From positions 1-21,840 of the forward strand of contig JAEURM010000005.1 of assembly GCA_016789245.1 (NCBI GenBank): 21,840 bases of DNA. The letters are read 5' to 3'. Source of the stretch: Anaerolineales bacterium (lineage in GTDB: Bacteria > Chloroflexota > Anaerolineae > Anaerolineales > UBA6663). Position 1 is the first letter of the stretch. Each line of letters starts with the position of its first letter. A program made the position numbers and the translations under genes. The notes below the pieces were generated by a model that did not search any database, was not told the origin of the DNA, and saw nothing but the letters and a program-made list of their open reading frames with translations. Below, in pieces: positions 1-5,526 of the stretch.

Positions 1-309
1 TCCAGCTCCTCTGCCAAGCCCTTGACCTCCTTGTCCTTCTCGCTCTCCTTCTCTTTTTCTTTCTCCCTCAGCGCCGAGAGCGACAATCGCTCCTTCTCTC
101 GTTGCTCACTCTCACGCTTGAACTTGGCCAACTTGCCCACGGATGCTCACCCCCTGTTACGCACGGCGTTAGAAACGGCGGTGGCCAATTTACAACCTAC
201 GCCCGCGTCTGAAATTGTGTTTACGGATGATTTAGCGCCGGTGGAATTTATCTCTAATTCAATTGTGATAGATTTCTTCCTGCGCGGTGGTGTTTCTCAG
301 TTTGAATGA
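1..309 (+). CDS. C-terminal end of spermidine synthase-like protein (5' partial)
   Basis: The reading frame is open from the left edge to TGA at 307-309. The last ~60 residues contain TDDLAPVEFISNSIVIDFF. This resembles the C-terminal end of spermidine-synthase-like (aminopropyltransferase fold) proteins, including fused membrane-protein/spermidine-synthase types, where a 'TDD.APVE' stretch is typical. Those proteins transfer aminopropyl groups or are of uncharacterised specificity; the catalytic part lies outside the window. The first ~35 codons (positions 1-120) read as a Ser/Phe/Leu repeat unlike any part of that family, and they coincide with a CT-rich tract that may not belong to this gene. 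The family call rests on a short tail, so it is tentative. The coding part I trust starts at about 120. Confidence 0.5.
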   Translation, partial: SSSSAKPLTSLSFSLSFSFSFSLSAESDNRSFSRCSLSRLNLANLPTDAHPLLRTALETAVANLQPTPASEIVFTDDLAPVEFISNSIVIDFFLRGGVSQFE

Positions 310-314
310 TTCTT

Positions 315-395
315 TCCACGAAGACACACCAAGGTTCACAAAGGTACACTAAGTTTCTTCGTGTGCCTTCGTGCTAATTCGTGTGTCTTCGTGGA
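315..395. repeat. Palindromic intergenic repeat with 15-bp perfect arms
   Basis: The arm TCCACGAAGACACAC at 315-329 is perfectly inverted at 381-395. Between them lie further CTTCGTG/TTCGTGTG units. The element fills the gap between the first gene and the DUF1461 gene, and its right arm ends 14 nt before the ATG at 410. TAATTCGTGT (375-384) recurs at 13300-13309 before the PEP carboxylase gene, so this is a family rather than a unique hairpin. It has no U-tract of a classical terminator. Confidence 0.75.
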
Positions 396-409
396 CATAT
401 GAGACTAAA

Positions 410-1162
410 ATGAAAACTATGCCTGATTGGTTGATAACGGTTTGCCGCTGGGTGCTGATTATTGGCATCCCGCTGGTGCTAACGCTAACAAATGTGCGCC
501 TGCTGATGACGCACACCTTCCCGGAAATTGAATACAACGTACCCGGCTTTCCGGATGATTTTTACGGTTTCACCAAAGATGACCGGTTGTATTGGTCTAA
601 GCGCTCCATTGATTACATTATGAGCAACCCCAACGCGGGCAACGCCGAAGCCTGGAAATTCTCAGACGAAGGCCGTGCGTCGGTGGGCTGGGTGGCTCCT
701 ACTGTAGAAACCTGCGCCGATTACGGCAACCAATTTGGTGCGCGCGATTGCACGTACTTTTACAATGACCGTGAAGTGCAACATTTGATTGATGTGCGTA
801 ACGTGACGACGGGCGCGTTGAATGTGTGGGCATTGGCCGGGATTTTGAGTTTGATTGCCATTGGCTTGCTTACATACTTCAATCAAACTACAACTTTGCG
901 CTCTGGCTTGCTGGGCGGCTCCGCGCTGACGTGGGGAATTTTGATTGGCTTGGTGGCCTTTATCGGTTTGGGCTTCAACACATTCTTTGAACTGTTCCAC
1001 CGCACGTTTTTTGCGGCCGGCACATACACTTTTTACTGGTCAGAGTCGCTCATCCGCTTGGTCCCGCTCACGTTTTGGTTTCACGCGTTTTTGTTTGTGG
1101 GCTTAGCCACGCTTCTGCAAGCCGCCATTGTGGCCGCCATTGCGTGGTGGTGGGTGAAGTAA
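410..1162 (+). CDS. DUF1461 (TIGR01906-like) integral membrane protein, Lit-like
   Basis: A 250-residue membrane protein. A hydrophobic segment at about residues 8-30 is followed by a ~100-residue polar region that should be extracytoplasmic. Further hydrophobic segments lie at about 137-156, 170-190 and 224-247. The polar region holds EVQHLIDV (His125), and FFELFHRTFF (His197) follows the third segment. This is the layout of DUF1461. The characterised members are Lit, the lipoprotein intramolecular transacylases of Firmicutes, in which two conserved histidines matter. Whether this distant homologue acylates lipoproteins is inference. The frame is open back to a GTG at 371, but that lies inside the upstream palindromic repeat, so ATG 410 (or 419) is the better start. 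It is followed by a small hairpin at 1168-1192. Confidence 0.7.
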   Translation: MKTMPDWLITVCRWVLIIGIPLVLTLTNVRLLMTHTFPEIEYNVPGFPDDFYGFTKDDRLYWSKRSIDYIMSNPNAGNAEAWKFSDEGRASVGWVAPTVETCADYGNQFGARDCTYFYNDREVQHLIDVRNVTTGALNVWALAGILSLIAIGLLTYFNQTTTLRSGLLGGSALTWGILIGLVAFIGLGFNTFFELFHRTFFAAGTYTFYWSESLIRLVPLTFWFHAFLFVGLATLLQAAIVAAIAWWWVK

Positions 1163-1167
1163 GCGGA

Positions 1168-1192
1168 TAGGTGGCAGTTAAAACTGCACCTA
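1168..1192. repeat. Short hairpin after the DUF1461 gene
   Basis: TAGGT/ACCTA (1168-1172, 1188-1192) and GCAGTT/AACTGC (1174-1179, 1182-1187) form an 11-bp stem with one bulged G and almost no loop. It starts 6 nt after the TAA. No T-run follows, so it looks like an intergenic repeat unit rather than a strong terminator. The rest of the 228-nt gap holds only the 64-nt palindromic repeat and unassigned AT-richer sequence. Confidence 0.5.
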
Positions 1193-1282
1193 CAAAAAGT
1201 GAAGCCCGCCTGTTCTCCCTTGAAGATTTATTAGCTATTTTAGAGACCTTGGACTATATGAACTACTCGCCTTACACAGACT

Positions 1283-1346
1283 GTCACTCCCGCGAAAGCG
1301 GGAGTCCATTATTTAGGCGCTGGATACCCGCTTTCGCGGGTATGAC
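1283..1346. repeat. 64-nt double-hairpin palindromic repeat, copy 1
   Basis: The left arm (1283-1308) runs GTCACTCCCGCGAAAGCGGG then AGTCCA; the right arm (1321-1346) is its near-perfect inverse ending GCGGGTATGAC. Each arm also folds on itself (CTCCCGC-GAAA-GCGGGAG; TACCCGC-TTTC-GCGGGTA), giving a cruciform-capable element. It resembles the widespread bacterial 'CCCGCGAAAGCGGG' dispersed repeats. A second copy of identical length lies at 10464-10527. The small frame crossing it translates to CHSRESGSP and WIPAFAGMT, which are typical spurious translations of such repeats. Confidence 0.85.
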
Positions 1347-1390
1347 GCTCTCAAAAATTACGCTCAGCCGCGCAAGGTGTATGAGTTAGT

Positions 1391-1873
1391 TTACGGCCCC
1401 GCCGGGCAACTACTTGTGCCCAAATACTGCATACACTCTAAGTTGGTGAAGGGACGGGCGGTTTTGGTGCGCGCAAGGGTGATGAGTTCTGGCGCGGAGG
1501 GGGGCAGGGGTAGAGTGGGCTCAACGGTGAGTAGAGCGTCACGCAAAGCGGCCTCGGCGCTGGGTTCTGCGGGGTTGGTGAGCGTGGCGGCGTGCAGGGC
1601 CAGCAGAAGCGCCAATTGCCCATCGGTGGTGCGGGCTACTTGGGCGCTGGCGGCTACCGAGCGGGCCATGAGCGTTTGCGCTTCTTGATAGCGCGCGTTG
1701 GCCTGCCACACAAAAATCAGCGCGGCCAACAAGCCCAAGCCCGCCACCACAAATGCCCCAATGGCCAAAGCGGTGCGGCGGCGGGCGCGGTTGAACATTT
1801 GCGTTTGCTCAGCCGCACGGCGGCTTTCTGCTTCGGCCAGCCGCTTGGCCGTATCCAGCTCACGCTGGCGTTG
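1391..1873 (-). pseudogene. C-terminal part of the kinase-nSTAND1 gene, cut off by an in-frame stop
   Basis: Directly after the TAA at 1876-1874 the same frame stays open for 160 more codons. It first encodes a charged helix (QRQRELDTAKRLAEAE) continuing the Glu/Arg-rich coiled coil before the stop. Then come RARRR and a membrane segment (ALAIGAFVVAGLGLLAALIF). Next is the LMARSVAASAQ...LALLLALHAA helix that precedes the WD40 propeller in nSTAND1-WD40 proteins. The propeller itself is absent: about 20 residues later the frame reaches LARTKTARPFTNLECMQYLG and stops. From memory, such tails close WD40-bearing relatives. An ATG at 1798 could start a separate 135-residue membrane peptide, but a remnant of the upstream gene is simpler. 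Confidence 0.7.
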
Positions 1874-4168
1874 TTACTCACGCTCCGCCATTTCTTTTTC
1901 ACGTAGTGAGATGCTAGTGCGAATAAACTCGCGCTCTGCCGCGCCAATCTCCGCTTCCCGCTCCGCCAACCAGCCTTCCGCGCCCACTAGCAATGCGCCG
2001 CGTAACAGCGCACCATCATCCCGGCTGTTCACTTCCCATTGTTGCATCATGCCGCGCAACCGTTCTTGCCACGCGCGGAAGGTGCGGTTGGCCCGCATCC
2101 AATCCCGCAGGCGGCCCCAACTACGGATGAGGGCTTCATGCACAATCTCGGCCGTTTCTTCATGATCTGGCTCGCGGTTAGTCACAATCAAACGTGCGCT
2201 GGCTAACTCTTGCACCAGTGGCCAGTTTGCGCCGAGCTCTGTGCGGGTAGCTTGGCGGCGCGTATCTTCCGTGTTCTCGCCCGGCCGCACCAGTTGCACA
2301 AACACGGAGCGCGCCTGATCTTTTTGCGCCTGTGAAAGCCCTTGATAGGTGTCATCGGCATACCGCGCCAGCGCGCCCGCCACTTGCCCAATCTCATCGT
2401 ACGCCGCGTGGTTAAGTTGCCGCGCAATTTGTTTATCCCACAAGGCCGTGAGCGCAAATTCCAACAGCGGCAAGTTGCCGGGTTCATCGGCCACATCATC
2501 CAAAATGCGTTCCATCAATCCGCTTTGGAAGCGCACACTTTGTTTCCGCGCCGGTTCTTCAATGGCGCGGCCTAATTCACTCCGCGTCATCGGGCCAAGG
2601 ATGAGTGTTGAATCTTGCAAAGCATCGGCATACGGGCGGTGAGAAAATGCTTGGCTGAGAAAATCGGCGCGCAGGGTAAAGATGATGTGTAGTGCCGGAT
2701 TGCGCGCCATGCCCTCTAGCAGAACATCTAAAAACGCGCGGCGTACATCTGGCTCAGCGCCCAACGTGAACAGCTCTTCAAACTGATCCACCACCACTAA
2801 CAAACGGCTGGCATCAGGGTGTTGGCCCAAGTATTGCCGCGTGCAGGCGCCTAAATTGTTACTGCCACTGCGCAACGCGCCGGAAAGAATTTGCACATCC
2901 GTCGCGCGGTCAGCGGCATCTTCTGGAACAAACGCGGCGGCCAAAGCTTCAAACGGGCGCGCACTAGGGCGTAAATTGGCAAAAGCCCACGCTTGGCCGC
3001 GCGCTTGCCGCAACGTGGCCGCTTGCCGCAAACGGGGAACCAAGCCGGCAAACACCACCGAAGATTTGCCACTGCCGGATGGCCCAATCACGCCCACCAG
3101 CTTGCGTTTCTCCACCACATCGCTCAATCGGTCAGTAAAATCTTCCCGGCCAAAAAAGAAGGCGGCATCTTCTTCCCGAAAGGCGAATAGGCCGCGGTAG
3201 GGGCATTGACTGAGTGTGAGCGTAGGTGCCACCGTGGGCGTGAGCATGGGCGTGGAAACGCCGTCCAACACTGTGAGCGTTTCAGGTGCGGCCACCAATG
3301 GCAAATATGGTGTGAGTTCTTCGAGTGAGAGGCTGTGCGCTTCCCGCAGAGCTTGCGCCACCGCATTCGCCGATTGATAACGGTTTTCAGGCGCTTTCGC
3401 TAAGGCGCGCATAATCACGCGTTCCACTTCAGCGGGAATTTCTGGGTTGTATTTGGTGGGTGAGGGCGGCTCGGCCTCAGCATGTTGGCGCATAATCTCA
3501 TCCGGCGAGCCATCTTCAAACGGCACATGGTTGGTCATCAACCCATACAAAATCACGCCGAGGGCATAAATATCACTGAGATGATCACCCGGTTGGCCTT
3601 GGCACACTTCGGGGGCCATGTAAAACGGCGTGCCGGCGGGCCGCCCGCCACTAGGCGTGTGGCGGCCCTCGCCAATCATGCGGGCAATGCCAAAATCGGT
3701 TAGCACCACTTGCCCATCCGCCGTAAACATGATGTTGGATGGCTTCAAATCACGGTGCACCATGTTACGTGTATGGGCGTAATCTACGGCGCTGGCTAGA
3801 GCACCAAATAAACTTACTGTTTCAATCGGGGAAAAGGCGGCGTGGATGCTGGGGTTGTTGCGGATGCGTTCGTATACTTCGGTGGAGAGTGTTGGCCCCT
3901 CAATCAGCTCCATCACCATGTAATAGCGGCCTTCCTCCACATCAAAATCAAACACCTGCACAATGTTAGGATGCCGCAGACGGGCGACGAGTGCGGCCTC
4001 ACGCTCAAACCGTTCCACAAAGCCGCTGTCATCAGCGTAATGCGGATACAGCACTTTAATGGCCACGTACCGGTCTAAGCCCGGTTGGTAGGCTTTGTAC
4101 ACCTCGGCCATGCCGCCCGTGCCAAGTTGAGTGGTGAGCCGATACTTGCCCAGTGTTTCGCCCGTCAT
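1874..4168 (-). CDS. Ser/Thr protein kinase fused to nSTAND1 NTPase
   Basis: A 764-residue protein. Residues ~8-280 are a Hanks-type kinase: Gly loop GTGGMAEVY (16-24), Lys38 in VAIK, HRDLKPSN with Asp140, DFG at 158-160, and APE at 185-187. Residues ~322-690 are an nSTAND1 P-loop NTPase: the entry motif CPYRGLFAFREEDAAFFFGR, Walker A GPSGSGKSS (362-370) and Walker B LLVVVDQFEELF (Asp461). The end is a Glu/Arg-rich helix. Such proteins are signalling switches: the STAND module oligomerises on a cue and the kinase phosphorylates partners. The frame runs back to 4276, but the ATG at 4168 starts just before the kinase domain and avoids an unrelated, repeat-overlapping extension. No Shine-Dalgarno is seen. 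An in-frame TAA removes the membrane segment encoded downstream, so the product as read would be soluble. Confidence 0.85.
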   Translation of the reverse strand: MTGETLGKYRLTTQLGTGGMAEVYKAYQPGLDRYVAIKVLYPHYADDSGFVERFEREAALVARLRHPNIVQVFDFDVEEGRYYMVMELIEGPTLSTEVYERIRNNPSIHAAFSPIETVSLFGALASAVDYAHTRNMVHRDLKPSNIMFTADGQVVLTDFGIARMIGEGRHTPSGGRPAGTPFYMAPEVCQGQPGDHLSDIYALGVILYGLMTNHVPFEDGSPDEIMRQHAEAEPPSPTKYNPEIPAEVERVIMRALAKAPENRYQSANAVAQALREAHSLSLEELTPYLPLVAAPETLTVLDGVSTPMLTPTVAPTLTLSQCPYRGLFAFREEDAAFFFGREDFTDRLSDVVEKRKLVGVIGPSGSGKSSVVFAGLVPRLRQAATLRQARGQAWAFANLRPSARPFEALAAAFVPEDAADRATDVQILSGALRSGSNNLGACTRQYLGQHPDASRLLVVVDQFEELFTLGAEPDVRRAFLDVLLEGMARNPALHIIFTLRADFLSQAFSHRPYADALQDSTLILGPMTRSELGRAIEEPARKQSVRFQSGLMERILDDVADEPGNLPLLEFALTALWDKQIARQLNHAAYDEIGQVAGALARYADDTYQGLSQAQKDQARSVFVQLVRPGENTEDTRRQATRTELGANWPLVQELASARLIVTNREPDHEETAEIVHEALIRSWGRLRDWMRANRTFRAWQERLRGMMQQWEVNSRDDGALLRGALLVGAEGWLAEREAEIGAAEREFIRTSISLREKEMAERE

Positions 4169-4262
4169 GCGTAGGCAGTTTAGTCGGCGTAGGGCGTTTC
4201 GGCAACGGTGGAACAGTATGTAAATGTTGGCATTGGGTGGGGTAAGATTGGGCCTATCTCTC

Positions 4263-4319
4263 GCTAAGAACGCCAAGCTTGCTTTGCTTCTGGTCAGTTA
4301 ATAATCTTGCGTTCTTAGC
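4263..4319. repeat. Inverted repeat between divergent genes
   Basis: GCTAAGAACGC (4263-4273) is perfectly inverted as GCGTTCTTAGC (4309-4319), with a 35-nt spacer. Flanking CTCTCGC (about 4258-4264) and GCGAGAG (about 4327-4333) extend the symmetry outward. It sits in the divergent region between the kinase-STAND gene and the flavoprotein gene and ends about 10 nt before the ATG at 4342. It could influence either start or be a dispersed repeat copy. Confidence 0.65.
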
Positions 4320-4341
4320 ATGCGTTGCGAGAGAGATCTCC

Positions 4342-5445
4342 ATGCCATTAATTGAAATTGCCAAAAAACTTGCCCAAGAATTTGCCAGCCGCGCCGATGA
4401 AGCGGACAAGGCCGGGAAACTGCCGCTGGCGGATATTGCGGCGTTGAAACTTAGCGGCTACTTAGCCGCCAGCGTGCCGCGTGATTTTGGCGGCGTAGGC
4501 GCTACGCTTCGGCAGTGTATGGAAGCGCAGATTGAACTGGCACAAGGCAGTGCTTCCACAGCAATGGTGGCCGCCATGCAACTGCACATTTTTGGCCATG
4601 CGCGAGAAACGTGCCCGTGGCCAGAAAGCATTTTTGCTGAATTCTGTGCGCGGGCCGTGCGCGGCGAGATTTTTAATTCCGTGGCCAGTGAGCCTTTGCT
4701 GGGAAGCCCCTCACGCGGTGGCCTGCCCGAAACTTACGCCGAAGCCACGCCGGACGGCTGGTGTTTGCACGGCCACAAAACGTGGGCCACGGGCGGGCGT
4801 TATCTGGATCATCTTTTGGTGCGCGCCCGCCTTGAAAATGAACCAACGGTGTTTTGGGTTGAGCAAGGGACGGCGGGCGTTGAATGGACTGAGACATGGC
4901 AACATGCCTTGAGTTTGCGCGCCAGTGAGAGCCATGATGTCTATTTTCGCGGCGTTAGCCTGCGGCCAGAAAAGTTGATTGCACGCGGGCGCGATAGTGC
5001 TAAGAATGCGTGGTTCCCCATGTTGATTACGGCCACATATTTGGGTGCGGCGTATGCGGCACGTAACGCGCTGATTGTTTATGCGCGGGAGCGTGTGCCA
5101 ACGGCGTTGGGCAAACCCATTGCCACCCTGCCGGCCATTCAGCGCCAGATAGGTGAGATTGAAATTGCCTTGCAGGCCGCGCGGGCGTTATTGTTGGAAG
5201 CGGCCAGTGTGTGGGATGAAGCTAAAAATGGCGAAGCGGCTTATGCCCGGATTGTGGCCGCCAAACACTTTGCCACTGAGGCGGCCAACACAGTGACGGA
5301 TAAAGCGTTGAAGGTAGCGGGCGGCGCTAGCATCACCGCCGCGCTATCTTTGGAGCGCCACTTCCGTGATGTACGCGCTGGGCCAATGCACCCACCTTCT
5401 GGTGATACGGCGCTGGAGTTGGTGGGAAGAGCGGTGTTGGAGTGA
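4342..5445 (+). CDS. Acyl-CoA dehydrogenase-family flavoprotein
   Basis: A 367-residue protein with the acyl-CoA dehydrogenase fold order. An N-terminal helical part (~1-105) includes VPRDFGGVGATLRQC. A middle beta domain (~110-220) has SVASEPLLGSPSRGG, at the place where family members contact the flavin and substrate, and GHKTWATGG. A C-terminal helical bundle (~230-365) has LQAARALLLEAASVW and ERHFRDVRAGPMHPPSGD. Members oxidise acyl-CoA thioesters or, in the DszC-like branch, act as FMNH2-dependent monooxygenases. I cannot place the catalytic glutamate with confidence, so the substrate is open. ATG 4342 begins right at the family's N-terminus; the 21 codons upstream overlap the inverted repeat. 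An 81-nt gap with a hairpin separates it from the next gene on the same strand. Confidence 0.8.
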   Translation: MPLIEIAKKLAQEFASRADEADKAGKLPLADIAALKLSGYLAASVPRDFGGVGATLRQCMEAQIELAQGSASTAMVAAMQLHIFGHARETCPWPESIFAEFCARAVRGEIFNSVASEPLLGSPSRGGLPETYAEATPDGWCLHGHKTWATGGRYLDHLLVRARLENEPTVFWVEQGTAGVEWTETWQHALSLRASESHDVYFRGVSLRPEKLIARGRDSAKNAWFPMLITATYLGAAYAARNALIVYARERVPTALGKPIATLPAIQRQIGEIEIALQAARALLLEAASVWDEAKNGEAAYARIVAAKHFATEAANTVTDKALKVAGGASITAALSLERHFRDVRAGPMHPPSGDTALELVGRAVLE

Positions 5446-5461
5446 AGCGTAAAATGTGAAC

Positions 5462-5516
5462 CGTATTGCGTATAGCGTATTCCGTAGAAATTACGGGATA
5501 CGCTATACGCAATACG
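5462..5516. repeat. Long hairpin repeat, 25-bp arms, before the FAD-GcvT gene
   Basis: The left arm 5462-5486 (starting CGTATTGCGTATAGCGTAT) pairs with 5492-5516 (starting TACGGGATACGCTATACG). There is one T:G mismatch in 25 positions and a 5-nt loop (GAAAT). It lies in the 81-nt gap between two same-strand genes and ends 10 nt before the ATG at 5527. After it comes an A-run, not a T-run, on the coding strand, so it is not a plain intrinsic terminator in this direction. It could attenuate, stabilise mRNA ends, or be a dispersed repeat. Confidence 0.85.
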
Positions 5517-5526
5517 CAAAAAATCT

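Noticed and set aside
1171..1389. A 72-codon plus-strand frame in the gap after the DUF1461 gene
   Set aside because: Its second half is a translation of the 64-nt palindromic repeat (CHSRESGSP, WIPAFAGMT) and its start lies in a hairpin. The SLEDLLAILETLDYMNYSP part has no recognised family.
1377..1947. Several long frames opposite or beside the kinase-STAND C-terminal part
   Set aside because: They have Ala/Arg/Ser-rich shadow composition, while the minus-strand frame carries a membrane segment and a recognisable tail.
4169..4276. Longer N-terminus of the kinase-STAND protein
   Set aside because: The 36 extra residues have no kinase-family counterpart and reach into the inverted repeat; ATG 4168 starts just before the kinase domain.
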